Source: Desarmillaria ectypa (Eukaryota; Basidiomycota; Agaricomycetes; Agaricales; Physalacriaceae). From it: a stretch of DNA of 64,000 bases. The DNA lies in the NCBI GenBank assembly GCA_030407005.1, contig JAUDYN010000011.1, positions 1,168,501 to 1,232,500 of the forward strand. The letters run 5' to 3'. This document shows, piece after piece, positions 21,919-34,500 of the stretch (position 1 is the stretch's first letter; each line of letters begins with the position of its first letter). The translations under genes were made by a program, and so were the position numbers. Under the pieces are notes generated by a model. It did not search any database. It saw only the letters and a program-made list of their open reading frames with translations, and was not told the DNA's origin.

Positions 21919-23464
21919 ATGCCTTCACGTTATATTCGACATGATAATGAAGTGCCAGCGGGGAAAGATTTTTCTCTCATACAGGAAGAGATACACTCGG
22001 CCCTCGAACGCGGTGTAGCCAAGATTGAGGGAATGGGTAATCCCAAGTCATATCATACCAGCGTATATGTCGGTTTACCCGGTAATGTCTCCAGTTTGAT
22101 CACATTCCTCCGCTGACGGATCATCAATAGGGATCTACATGACGTTTTCTCGTCTGTCTTCGTTGAATCTCGGAGATGCTCTTGATAAAGCTCGTTTGCA
22201 AACCAATTCCGACAGAACCCTTCTGTCATTATCCAAATCCAATATCACCGCTATCACCTCATCATCGAGAGCTTCGTTTCTCGAGACTCCTGTCGGTGTA
22301 GCTTGTCTGATTCTTACTTCAAGGTCCCAAGAAAAGATTCCCATGGAGTCGTGTCGTGCCATGGTACAGAGTACCATCCATTCTGTCGTAAAAGAATCTT
22401 CGCATGATATCTGGGACGATGATGGATGTGAAGTCCTTTATGGTCGTGCCGGCCTCTTATATGGCCTTTTGCGCCTGCGAAAGTACGAGTTGGTCTCTGC
22501 TAAAGATATCGAGCTCGTTGTCTCTTCTATCATGACTAGAGGCAGGTTTGGTGCGTCCGTTTATAGAGACAGCATACCGAACAAGCAGCAATCCCCGGCA
22601 CTTATGTGGTCATGGTATGGAAAGCGATATTTAGGTGCTGCTCACGGTGTCGGTAAGTTTGTGTATACACAAATGCATCTAATTGTAAGAATCTTAACAT
22701 TTATAATTCTAGCTGGGATCCTGCAGACGATTTTAGCTTGCCCTCTGGACGTGTTGAATCCGTACATTCCTGATATCCTGAGCACGGTGGAATGGCTGAT
22801 GGACTGTCAAGATGAGGAGGGCAATTGGCCTACGAAAGCACCTAGGCATGGTAAAGTGTCGGGGGATGAAAGCAACGAATTGGTCCAGTGAGTAACTAAA
22901 GTTTATGCGCATCTCTCTTTTCGTCAAAGGTTATACCGTAGGTGGTGCCATGGCGCAACCGGAATCGTGATTTTATTGTCCACGCTAGTGAAATTGTCAT
23001 CGCAAAAATCACAGGAATTCCACGTCCCTGACCATCTTCTCAACAAAGCCATGGCATCTATTCGCAAAGGCGCCTCCCTCGTCTATCGTCATGGGTTCCT
23101 TCGAAAGGGTGTCGGTCTGTGTCATGGAGTCGGTGGCTCCATTTACGCTTTGCTTTCTGTTTCGGATGCATTGGCATTGATGCCGAGAGACAGTGACCAC
23201 AGGCATAACTCAGTATATTATTTCCAGCGAGCTGTTCATCTTGCACATCTTGCTATATCGTATGAAAAGCTGACCGAGAAGGGGGAGATGAGAGTACCCG
23301 ACCGACCAGGCAGTCTATATGAGGGGCTAGCTGGGATGTGCTGTGCATGGGGAGAAATCGCTCAGCGAATAGCGGCCATTGACGTTGCAGAGGAGGGTTC
23401 AGCACATTTTAATCCGCAACTTTTATCCATTGCTAGCGGATTTCCTGGCTACGATGATCTATAG
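21919..23464 (+). CDS. Lanthionine synthetase C-like protein (LANCL type)
   Basis: Four-exon gene for a LanC-like protein, an alpha/alpha-toroid with a zinc site. The repeats of the fold are visible as GxxHG-type turns: 'LGAAHGVAGILQTIL', 'WCHGATGIVILLS', 'GLCHGVGGSIYALL' and 'SLYEGLAGMCCAWGE'. The zinc ligands of LanC/LANCL (Cys, then adjacent Cys-His) are present in WCHG (about 22942-22955) and LCHG (about 23114-23126). Introns at about 22082-22130, 22654-22712 and 22890-22940 keep the frame, and the stop is at 23462-23464. ATG 21919 is the first good start; the frame opens slightly upstream without an ATG. Eukaryotic LANCL proteins bind glutathione and add it to dehydroamino acids in damaged proteins; bacterial LanC forms lanthionine rings. 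The role in fungi is not settled. Confidence 0.85.
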
Positions 23465-23672
23465 GGACAGGCCGTCAGATAAAATGTGACAAATATTCAG
23501 TCCTCGATGGCTGTCAGGCACTTTAAGTAACTTATACATTCAACAGACAGTAAGGTGTCAGTATGGAACGTAAATGTCAGGGAATCTCAGATGGTAGGTC
23601 ACGGAAGCTCGTCAAGTAAAGTCGTCAAAGTACACATATTCGTAAAACATAGAAATAACCATGATACGACAT

Positions 23673-25835
23673 CTAAGCTGAAGCCTTGTCGTCCACGGAA
23701 TGCTTCTCCGTTGGCTATAATGACGCTTGAGTAATATTCCTATCAAATGATGAAACAAACTTGCCTCGATTTCTTTCGACCTTTCGACCACCTCCGCCAG
23801 TGTTCTTCTCCCAACATCTTTCTTGATCTTCCAAGCAGTAAACACGTGTCCTTGTTTGAAGATCTCCTCAACTTCTTCAAGTGAACGACCAACGGTCTCC
23901 GGATACATAAAGAAGATATGTATGAACGCAGCAAAGTTGAAGGTTCCGAAAATGAAGTATGTCTTCCACGCGATATTACTCAGACCCGGAGGGACAGCCC
24001 AGGCAAGGGCGAAGTTGAATGCCCAGTTAGTTGCCGTGGCGAGAGAAACAGCCTTGGCGCGCACTTTGAGCGGGAACTACAGGAAGGGATGAGATAAGAC
24101 GAGATACGGTTTCGGGGCTGACGCACCAGTTCAGCGGGGTAAGTCCATGAAACAGGACCCATTGTGATAGCAAAACTGCACACGAAGAAGTAGGAGCATA
24201 CAATTACTCCATTAGTGACCGAACTATGGCCTTCAATGACCCAGACACCTACAAGCACGAAGTTAGCTCACACCGAATCGAACGGACGAGGAATGCTACC
24301 CACGGGCATTATCAACTGTACCCCAGTGACCGAAGTGCCCCTGCAGACCACCGACAAGGAAGAGGAAGAAGCCCATGAACAACGTTCCGAGGAGAAGCAT
24401 TGGGCGGCGACCCCACTTATCAATGTAAATGATGGCTGGGACAGTGAGGGCCACGTTGAGAACGTATTGAACAGACTGGGACATCGTTCAGAGCCACGTG
24501 AAGGTCGAAAAGTGACATAACATACCGCTGAGATGAGATTTCCGCGACGACCAGTTATACCAGCACCTTGGAAGACATAGACGATATAGTACCTGTTGGA
24601 ATTCTTGTTAGAGATACATTACACGGCAGTACCGAGCAACATACATCATGACGTTCATGCCGGTAAGTTGAGACCACATCTGAAGAGCCATACCAAGACC
24701 GACGCGGCGAGGCATACCAGGTTTAAGAAGGTCGAGGTACGACTTAGCACCCTCGGTTCTTTCAAAAAGGACCTGCTCCTTAATTTCCTCGTATTCTAGC
24801 ATAACGAGCTCGTTGTTGGGGTCACCTCCGCCGTGCAAATCAGCGAGAACTTGCAAAGCTTCCTTTTCCCTAGATGGATGGGTGGATGAATTCAGTCGGG
24901 CGCCAGAATTGAGTGCCATCAATAGGGATTACGAACCTGCCATGATCAAACAACCACCGGGGACTTTCGGGGAAAACAAGCATACCCACGCTTAGGACTA
25001 TGGCTGGGATCATCTGGAGACCCCATGGAATACGGAACGACGCGACACCGTTGATATAGGAGCAGCCGAACTGAATGAAGTATTGGATAAGGATACCCCA
25101 AGTTATGGACCATTGCTGAAGGGAGACAAGACGCCCACGAATGCGGGGTTCCGTAATCTCCGACTGATAGATGGGGACCACAGCACTGGCAATACCCACA
25201 GAGATACCAGAAATAATACGCCCCACTACAAGCATTCCTCGGTTCTGTTATATATGATTCAATCATTTACGTTACCAAATGAATTGGAGAGTGTTCAGAT
25301 GACTTACGACAGCTGCACACTGTATAATAGACCCAATTACCCAGACCAAACCAGAGAGAATGACGGTGCTCTTGCGCCCAAAACGGTCCGCAAGTTGAGT
25401 AACGAGCAGTGCACCCAAGAAAGAACCAGCAGGCATCGAAGCGACGATTGCACCTTGAGCACCGGATCCAGGCTAGAATGAAATTAATATATCATAGACG
25501 AATAGCAAAACCGCGCGTACATGAGAGAATGTGTTCTTGTACGAATCATTCTGTCCAGCGTTTCAACTTTACGAGAGGCAGGTTGGCAATAGACTGGGCT
25601 TACACTCAGAACCCCAGACATGGACGAGATGTCCAAGCCGAAAAGGCCCCCGCCGATGCATGCGAAAGAGCCTACGATATACTAACGAGTCTCATAAGTT
25701 AGTCTGAGGACGAAAATCAACTGACTGACTCAACGTACAGGATTCGAAGCAATACGAGCATTATACTAGTACATTGAAGGCGTTAGAGAATCATTAGACT
25801 ACTGGCAGAAGAAAAACACTCACTCCTTTCCCCAT
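23673..25835 (-). CDS. MFS sugar transporter
   Basis: About twelve exons encode a complete sugar porter of the major facilitator superfamily (plasma membrane, proton-sugar symport expected). Starting 'MGKGYNARIASNP', it shows 'GSFACIGGGLFGLDISSMSG' (TM1), 'GSFLGALLVTQLADRFGRKS' (TM2 and the loop 2-3 motif), 'VGRIISGISVGIASAVVPIY' plus 'QSEITEP' (TM4), 'PESPRWL' (end of TM6), 'LTGMNVMMYYIVYVFQGAG' (TM7) and 'PAELFPLKVRAKA'. The C-terminal cytoplasmic tail has 'PETVGRSLEEVEEIF'. The last intron appears to use a GC donor (GCAAGT) and ends at an AG before 'PTEKHSVDDKASA' and TAG at 23673-23675. It converges on the LanC-like gene. Likely imports a mono- or oligosaccharide released by the glycosidases nearby, which is inference. 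Confidence 0.88.
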
Positions 25836-27250
25836 GGCGAAATTTCAGAGCCCCAATTTGTGGTGAAGAAAAGTGGGTTGAGAAAAGGCGGTAATTGCGA
25901 GCCCGGACTTATAACAGTACGTTTCGTGTGAATACAAATGATCATGGGGACGCGCCTCATCAAAGTAAGAGTCACGGCATATTTTGGCCCTGAGTATGCG
26001 CGTGTAAATGGAGTTTTTTTAGTAGCTAACCCATCCTAATCGAGGTGTTAAGACAGATCAATATTTGAAATCAAAGCGTGGTGATCGGCGGCCCGGCGGC
26101 ATTAACCCAGAGTAAGAATGATGGCAACGTAACGGTGGTCACCAGAAGTGCTTATCAGTTCCTCACCGAGCATACATAGCTCTACTATCCAGCTTTCTAC
26201 TCTCCTGTCATAATAGTTCAGTTAAATTCTTTGAAGTTTCCAAGGTGTGTGGACATTACAAGTTGACTTAACCGGATACTTAACCGTTGTAGAGAAGAAG
26301 CTGATGCCATCGATAGGAAGCACATCTAGATTCATTCTTATCCTCCATCCTTTCCTGTCTAGTGCCAAGGTCAATCATCGCCATTATCTATCTGTTCTCG
26401 ATGCACACTGACATTGGCACGAAATGGAACTTTCTGACTTTCTGAAGACTCTCTCCCCCCTAACATCGGCTATGCCTGCTTGGTCCACCTCGGACACTTC
26501 GATAGGCGACTTCTCTAATCAAAAGCTGTGCCCCTTCTTTGTTCAAGTTCCTGGTGGTGGTCCTACGGACCCAGGGCCTTTATGCTCCGCTCCATGGGCA
26601 TTCAAAAGAGCATATGCATCCTCCCCACGGGACCATCCCGCTGCCAGGGATTGTAATTCAAATGTTGATCTCTAGACGTGAACTCATGATGAACGGACTA
26701 GTAGTAGTAACCGGTACCTATGGCTATGCGCAGCCTGATGATGCGTGCGAAGTTTATCTCAAAATTGCCACTGTGTTCTCGAAGTTCTCGACATCGGCGA
26801 AGCATGCAAGCAATTGTATAGCCCGAGATTCTTCAGGCCATCCTGAGACTGCCGGCATTCTAAATTTTGACATATCGACAGAAGCTATTTGAGGCCATCA
26901 TTCGAGCTCGAGTTCCGATCCAGTTAGAAGACGTGTGACGTCTCACGGGGTGATAGCTGGTGATAGTAGGTGATAGTAACATCCAGTGACATGCCATTTA
27001 TGCTTTTTGACAAGTTACGGAAAAATTGGAATGGCATGGCATGAAGACAACTTAGTGTACGTGCCGATTTTTTAATGCTTCGTCGCATCACCGACAGCTG
27101 AAAGGCGCAAGGTGTGTCCCGAATCAACTTATACGTGAGTTGGTACGTTATTCAATACAAGCTGACGGTGATACGTACACTGTCGATCCTATACTTTCTA
27201 CTGCCGGTTAAAATAGAATAGACGAACGCTTCTCAAAAATTTCCACGTCC
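25836..27250. other. Gene-poor spacer
   Basis: The left end is the promoter of the sugar transporter. Open frames at 26424-26892 have no recognisable family or intron pattern and I do not call them. A small tandem repeat lies at 26949-26978. Confidence 0.4.
26949..26978. repeat. 10-bp tandem repeat, three units
   Basis: GGTGATAGCT is followed by GGTGATAGTA twice, in direct tandem. No function is apparent. Confidence 0.8.
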
Positions 27251-27253
27251 TTT

Positions 27254-27759
27254 TTATTTCATCGCCCTGGGATCACGGGGGACCCCACACTGTGTAGTAA
27301 GCGCATCCTCGCTTATATGAACATTGTGGGCCGTGAGATGATAAACGGACTGGGGTATGTTCGCCTGTATGCTTCTTTTCAATTGACATCTTCTCGTTTT
27401 CTTCGTGTCTCTCTCAAAAATAAGAAAAAATCGAGTCCTACGATCCACTCAGCAAAGCCGTATTCTAGAATGTACGAACTGAATAAGAAAACCAAATACA
27501 CTTTCGTTTCTTTGTCAAACGAGACATCTTCGCAGATGGATCTGTGACTTTCCTGTCTCCTTTGAACAGTAGTTGGCCAGCTGGCATCCTCCACATCGCT
27601 TTGCTGTTTTGAACAAATACTTGGACTGGAAAACTGGTACGTCGACACGTCGGTCGATCGGCCGAATTTGGCCATTACGAGGATCGACGTGAGCGTACCC
27701 AGTGGTCGTATGGAACACAAATATCTTTTCACTTGGTTCTCAGTGGTCACATGAGTCAA
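27254..27759 (-). pseudogene. Decayed MYND-finger gene copy
   Basis: Minus-strand fragments in three frames match, in order, the MYND gene at 55.6-57.5 kb. A MYND zinc-finger half reads 'RCGGCQLANYCSKET' (about 27590-27540). The segment 'FAEWIVGLDFFLFLRET' corresponds to 'FAHWIVGLDFASFLEET', and 'EDALTTQ' with 'RDPRAMK' corresponds to 'DDTLTTE' with 'HDPEAMQ'. The frames do not join without shifts, cysteines of the finger are lost after 'YCSKE', and the N- and C-terminal regions are missing. This is a dispersed dead paralogue. Confidence 0.65.
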
Positions 27760-28583
27760 ATTAGCCCCGGGCTGACGAAATTGTGGGCGGGGGCGCTCAC
27801 GTACTGTATCCGCTAGATCTCAGGATCGGTACGTGGTGACAAGGCGTAACACGGCAGGAAACACGACAAAAGAAGCAAATGTGTTCAACGACTCTGATGG
27901 CACAACAAAGAGCATCGATGCAGTCTAGAGCGTGGTGGAGCTTCAAGATATCTAAATATGGAATCTGCAGGGGAATTCAGGATGTTTAAATATAGCAGAT
28001 AACATCGAGGAATGTAATTGCAGAAATTATCAGACCCACAAGACCTAATGAGTTTGAGGTCATTATTTCCCTACAAGTGATCGTTAGTCCCTCCCTCGAC
28101 AGTCTCGATACGGTTCGAAGGACGTACGGAACGACCTAGCATTTCTTCCGTTCTGCTGAAGGCCTGACCAAGCTTTGTCGAATTCGAAGGTCTACAAGTG
28201 CTGAGCGTTGAGGTACTGAGGTTCGGAAAGATCCGAAGATCAAACTGTTCGAATGACTATGTAGTATTTAGCGCAGACAGCTTGAAGCGGACTTAGGGAA
28301 GCATCCCATCAAACCCAAGGCGAATATTGACCGAGATAAACTGGCGCCAATGTCTGGGTGAAAGTTGTCAGATATTTATGGTAAGGAGAGTACTTAAGCG
28401 AGATTCAAGGGACCTACCTTCAAATAAACATTGCAATCGGATGCCGGAAAGAGTGTAACGACATGAGGACCATAAGATATATAAATTTCTAAGGAAGCAA
28501 GACTGACGCAGAGCAAAGCGGTTAACTATAGACACTAAGTTGTAACATAGCTGAACTGGCTTGTTTTCCTTCCTTAACGATAC
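27760..28583. other. Intergenic, nothing recognised
   Basis: This is moderately AT-rich DNA with no supported gene. The missing N-terminal part of the MYND relic could not be traced here by eye. Confidence 0.4.
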
Positions 28584-31138
28584 TCACTCGCCATTACCAC
28601 CGGCTGTATACGTATAGAACTCAACTAACTCTGCACCAAACTGTTCCATTCCCACGATCCTAAACATCTGACCGCTCCCCCATTCGCTGCCCTCGCCAAA
28701 CTCCCTCTTCCACGCCTTGCTCATACCACCTTCCCAGGCATACAGCTCCACTTTCCACCCCTTCTTCAGTGCAGTTCGCACCGTACCCAGAAAACCATCT
28801 TCGTTGAATTGGCCCGCATTGCCATCTCCAGTAGCCAAAATAATCGTGCTTCCAGGCGGAGGCGGACCATCGATTGATGCCAGCGCTTGGTGGAGCTTAA
28901 GCTGCAGCAGCTCATCAACACCCTGCTCTCGATAGCGAATCCGCGCGGGGGGTGTATTTCCCTGCGAATTCGGCATGACCAGAGATAACTGGCCAGTTGG
29001 CGAAATAGATACGCCATTCCTCAACAAAACCTGCGATAACGTGCCTGTGCTACCTGATCCACTCCCTCCCCCGCCTTGCTCGCTTTCAGTTGACGTACTC
29101 CCTGAAATCCTCCTCAGATGTCCCTTCTTCCTGCCTCCCATCGGAGCTGTATTCACACTCCCAGACCTCAGCCTTGATGGCCTTGGCGATGCACCTTGAC
29201 CAACAATGATCCCAATGTTGGGCGCAGAAGCCGGCGTTCCACCGACAACAACGCCAGAACCACCACTCTGGCTTCGTATGTGCCCGGACTTTGCCCGTGA
29301 ATCAAGGTTTCTGTCCGCTCCATCACCCATGTCAGGTACCCGAGCGAGTGTTCTAACCTCATAACCCAGCTGATTAGCGCCCTCTAAGCGCTGATACAGA
29401 GGGGAGGATGCAACGAGCACACGGCGAGATACCGGACGCCCACGTTCAAGAATAAGAGATAGGGCCGAGTGGGAGAGATGTCGACGGAGCTTAGTTATTG
29501 AAGGTGCAAGTCGGGCTTGGGGGTGTCGGTTTGGGTAACGTTTCAGGAAACTTAACAATCCTATGAGAATGTTGGAACTATCAATACGTAAGTGAAGTAT
29601 ACAGTAATGGATGCCACCAAAACAACTCACTGATCTACAAATACATGAATTAATCGTTCATTGGTTTGTTGGGGTGGAGGTCCCCGCGTATCAACAAATC
29701 CTCCAAGAAGATCTTCGACACCATCATGATCTATTGGTCCGGGAGAAATGATCTCCGGTGGTTCCATTGTCTTTAAGCTCACTTGCTTCAAGTACTCTCG
29801 ATCCTCAGGAAACAGCTGGCACAACTTCTTCATCAAACTCTTCATCTGTCTCACACGAGGCACATCCTGCTCGTCGAGGAAGAGTCTATGCATTCCTAAC
29901 CTCTTATCATCCGGTTTCTCAGCAGGAATCCTTAACTGAGGCGTCGATTTGGTGCTCCGCAGACGGCTCTGCCGCTGTCGTCCTCGGCGAGCAGGCGTTC
30001 CGGGAGTAGATTTGTAAGTGTTGTCATTAGGATTGCTTGTGGTGCTGTAGTATCGATCATAAGAGGAAGACGACTCATCCGCGTCCTGATCTGGGTCATG
30101 GTCCGCAGTCATAGTCGTTGATTCATTGGGTGTCGCGCTAGTAACGGTAGTGGAAAGAGCGGAAGGCCCTGTGGATTGGGCTCGAGGTGTTTTCGTTCTC
30201 CTACGACGACGTTTTCGGCGAGGTTCTGTAACATATTATAGCTCGGCAATAACATAAATACAAATCACGCACCTGCTGCTGCCGACAGAGACACCAGTCT
30301 CCCATTGTATTGACCTGCGGTCCCTGCATCACGCTGGGCAGTCAGCTTCTCCCGCTCATCAGCCAAGAAGTTGAGCGTCTCTTGGAAACCCAAGGTGGGC
30401 ATCACTTCCTCCTCATCTGTGTCCTTGGTCATGTCGGCCCCGCCGTCATCATTTGTGCATACAAGATCCAGGTAAGAGCCATCCTCGATGTATACGGTCC
30501 TAGATTGTGGATCGCCTTCGGTATCCGATGAATAATAGCCCTGCTCATCAGAAATATCTGAATATGGCTTCGCTTCAGAGTCGGTAGGTACAAGTGAGCT
30601 CGTATGCGGTGAAGGGGTGTGCGCAGAGCGGGGTGCTGGATACGAAGCTGTAGATTGTGCATAGAGATAGTCTGAGTCCATAACATAGTACTCGTCGAAA
30701 TCCTGGTCGGTCTCTGTCGCGGATTCATCGAGTTTGAGATAGGATGCTATAGGCTTGTGAGACCATACAGTAGAGCCTTCGGGTCTGAGATCACTGTCGT
30801 ACTCGAGTTCTGAATGAGAGTAGTCGGAAGGAATGATAGAAGATTGTGTTTGCGAGGTGGTCGTCGAAGTGGTCGTCAAGGACGCTTGACGTACAGCGGT
30901 CACCGGATTCAATCTCCTCGGAGGTTGCAGGTAGGTCCACTCGCGAAGTACTGTCGTAAAAGCGCCAAGATTAGGCTGTTCTGTGGAGAAGAGAAGAGGT
31001 AATAAACGACTTAATATAAGTAATCGAGTTAAATTACCACTCACCGTCTGAAGTAGGCTCCGAAAGCACGGAATCGTTAGAGAAAAGACTGATTGGAGTT
31101 GGAGAGTTGACACTAGTGTCTGAGCTAGACTGGAACAT
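28584..31138 (-). CDS. NYN/PIN-like domain protein with long low-complexity region
   Basis: Multi-exon gene for a protein of about 780 residues. The first 400 residues are Ser/Thr/Asp-rich and disordered, with a strongly basic patch 'RRKRRRRRTKTP' near 30190-30220. The C-terminal half contains a split NYN (LabA-like PIN) nuclease fold: strand 1 'RLIHVFVDQSNILIG' with the conserved Asp and Asn (about 29660-29600), 'VSRRVLVASSPL', then a 150-residue Gly/Ser insert. The last core is 'GSTIILATGDGNAGQFNEDG' followed by 'TALKKGWKVELYAWEGGMS', which holds the second acidic site. The stop TGA is at 28584-28586, and the start ATG at 31138 gives 'MFQSSSDTSVNSPTP'. NYN proteins cut or bind RNA; the target here is unknown. 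The acidic motifs look conserved, so nuclease activity is plausible. Confidence 0.7.
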
Positions 31139-31552
31139 TATACGAGTGGTACAAGAAGGTAATAATACAAGAAAATGAGGAAGATATAGTGAAAGTAAGA
31201 GGCAAACAGTGGAATGACCACGAGATATCCACGAGGCGATTGCCTTTGGATGCAAATAGGTATAAATCACCGGCCCGATATTCCGAGCGTAGGGTTATCA
31301 AACTTCGATCCCTGACCTTGGCGCTACGAAGGCATGAGAATCTGCGAAGACATGAAGGGTACCTTAATACCGCCTGCGCTAGTCCATTGCTCCTATGATT
31401 GCCTTGGATACTTTTTTCTTCTTGCCGAAACCCCACCTTCGATTAGACTCGAGCCAGTCACGGTCAATCTATCAACACGGGCAGGCGTAACATTGGCGCT
31501 CTTGATAAACAGTATGTATAAATTAAGAAAATATGTGAAAAGGATTACAGTT
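31139..31552. other. Promoter side of the NYN gene
   Basis: No gene was recognised. It lies between the 3' end of the ArAE-type transporter and the start of the NYN gene, both on the minus strand. Confidence 0.4.
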
Positions 31553-34500
31553 TCACACCGGCAATCTCAACTGCAGCGTGTTAGTCCTTGACCCCATTTC
31601 GACACCAGATCTCATAGGCGCCGCGCTTACACCATGAACATGATACTGCTCTCCCACAATTTCCTTCACGGCCAGCATCAACCTATCCAACCTCGACACA
31701 ATGCTAAATGCCGTCGACACCCCTACCGAAAACATTCTAAACGCCACAACTCAGTTCCAATCAATTCAGATCAACAGACCGCACTCACAAATACTGCTCG
31801 TTTTCTAACGTCTCCATCGTTAGCGTCCTCGGCAAACCAAAGTCGTCTTCAGCTTCTTTGTGTATGACACTAAAACCATGGAACTTCAACATGAATCGAT
31901 CCAGCAATGGACAAGGCGTGATCTGGGGCAAAGGCTCTCCTGTACGAAGCGACGTAGCTATCATGCCTATGCAATCGCGTGAGCAGGATAAGATAACAAC
32001 CACAATCGAAAGAGCGTACTGATAACGGCTAGCATGTCTCCTTGGAAATTTGGGTCCAAAAACCGCGTCCGAGCCAAGAATGCCCGTGTCCAGGCAGGGT
32101 CCATGTGCGAAATGACCGACATGAGATGCGATAGGGAATAAGCTGCTTGTCTATAGACCTGAGAGTCAAGTGAAGGATAGCGCAAGACAACACTTAGGCT
32201 TACAATTGTAACTCCAGAATATTGTGATATCTCTGCGCCGGCCACCGGCCCCGCAACGAAAACTGAACGACAACTATAAGGATCGCCCAAAACCTTAAGC
32301 GCACAGACGTACTTCATAAATAACGTTTGTCCTCAGGACGGCTGATCTGTTCAACTTGCTTCGGATAGCAATCAGGCTCGTTGTAACCTGTTGGCTTTCT
32401 GCATCTCTCCGTGTACTAGCATAGGAAACTATGGAGCAATAGATAGCCCCGAGTTCCGAGGAAGTCGTTGCCAGTGTCGTCCGCTGGTACCTGCGGATCG
32501 TCGTTGACGGGGGAAGGAAGGAAAACAAACTAGAAACACGTATTAGTAGATCTCGCTTCATGCAAAGAAACGGGACTCACAAGGCCGCTGTAACACCTGC
32601 TGTAACAAGCACAAACCGGCGCTGGAGTTTGCAATGAAACAAAGCGCATCAAGTAAACCAGAATTCAGACGGACCCATGCAACATCTATACCAGATCCAG
32701 GATTGGCAGGAAGTATGATAACTGTATCTTGGTACGAATATCCCACGACCTATCTCTGAAGTCAAGACAAGGCAGAGAAAGCTACAAGGCTACGTACCAA
32801 CATCGTGGTAACGAAGAAGATGATGTTCGTCATCGGTGGGACGGGCCAATACAACCTCGCGTAGAAAAAGAAAGGGAAACAAACTCCCAGCACTGCAGCT
32901 AGCCCATAGGCATTACCATGGCCGTCACCAGTCGATATGTACCTGATAAATGACCATCGACATACAAATCAAACAACTTTGCGCTTGACTCACCAGATAA
33001 CGGCGCCTGCTAATCCACCAAAGAAAGTACTAAATATACGCGCAACCAGACCAAAAGTAGTATCTCCTCTAAAGCGTGCCAGTGTTAGCTGCCCCATGAT
33101 ACTGGCCAAACAGTCAGCGTGAGATAAAAGAGCCAGGTAAAATCACATACACGCCCCACACAAATCGGTTAGCTAGTCGGAAATTCATCAGCTAATTCAT
33201 AAAGTAGTCGGAAGAGCCTTACTATAAGCAAATTGCGCAGAAGAACTCAAGAATATCGGCAAACATAAAATAACTAAGGGATTCCATCAGTATACGCCCC
33301 TGTAATATCAATCTCAAACAACTCACTCGTAAAAATCCCAGCCTTGATGGCATAAAGTACATTACCACCTCCCAGACCTGTTACAAACTCATAAATCTTA
33401 TTGATCACCCATTCAAATGCATTATGAGGCGGGAGTCGATCGGGATCGCGCTTTCGTGCTATACCCAGATCATCCAGGATAGCTGGCTCCAGTCCCTGCA
33501 CGGTTTCAGGATCTTCTTCATCGTCATGGACGTCGGACAAATTCCAGTTGCTCCAGCTGAAGAATTTCTGAACAGGGGTCCAGATACGGTTTTCGGGACG
33601 CGTTTTTTCGAGGCGAATAATTTCGTCGAGCTACGTCCGTACAATAAAAGATGAGCCAGAAGTGTCCAAATAGATATTCACTCACCGTTTCTATCACTTG
33701 CGTTGAGAACCGCATTAAGTGATACTGATACACATAACAGTGGAACAAGTATCGATGCGAAGGGACCTCTTGCTCCCCATTCCCTTCAAAGGCAGGACGG
33801 AACGGTTCCAGGACGGCATGCCTTTTTTTCGACCGGTACAACTCTAGAGACGCGTTCAAGGAGTCCCTCAATTGTTGAAACTCCTCCAATTTTCCTTCTC
33901 TCCTTCGTTTCTTCTCACTCTTGCTGACCCAAAACGCCAATCGACCCCCGCGCACGGTTCCCAGCCAATCGGACACTGCTGTTACGGCTCCCCGACACCC
34001 ATAGAGGAGCTCATCAGCACTATTCAAAAGCAGTTCAGTCGTCCGTTGGGTGTAGGCTTCGACTCCAGGATCGTGAAAGAACGTCGCTTCAAGATCCATA
34101 TACCTGTGAGACTCGAAGACCCCTACAGCCTGCTCATTCTTGTGTACCTTGGGCAGCGTAAGATGCAGAAGCGAGTCGCGCAGTAGGTTATGGAAGCCGT
34201 GATGATGGTGATGGTGGGAGCGGGAACGAGAGTGTGTTCTGCTCGGACCGCGGCTTCGTCGATTAGTGATTACAGACCCTGTGGGTGTTCCGGGTTCTGT
34301 GATCGGCTCCGCAACATCTTCCGTATCTGCTCCGCCGCCGTCGCGTTCAAGCGACGACTGTCTCGATGCGCGCGCGGGAGTCATAGTGCCGGGAGTACCA
34401 GGCCGGGATGGGGCCGGCGTCACGGGAAACCTTTCTCGCATTGGGTCGATTATAGAGAAGTAGATAGTAAGACCGTTAGCTCGACCTGCCATTCGTCTTG

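Noticed and set aside
26424..26892. Overlapping open frames of 83 and 117 codons
   Set aside because: They have no recognisable domain, and the two frames overlap without a plausible splice connecting them.
34190..34215. His6 coding run as possible vector contamination
   Set aside because: It lies inside a conserved, intron-containing fungal gene with an Arg/Ser-rich context, so it is native.
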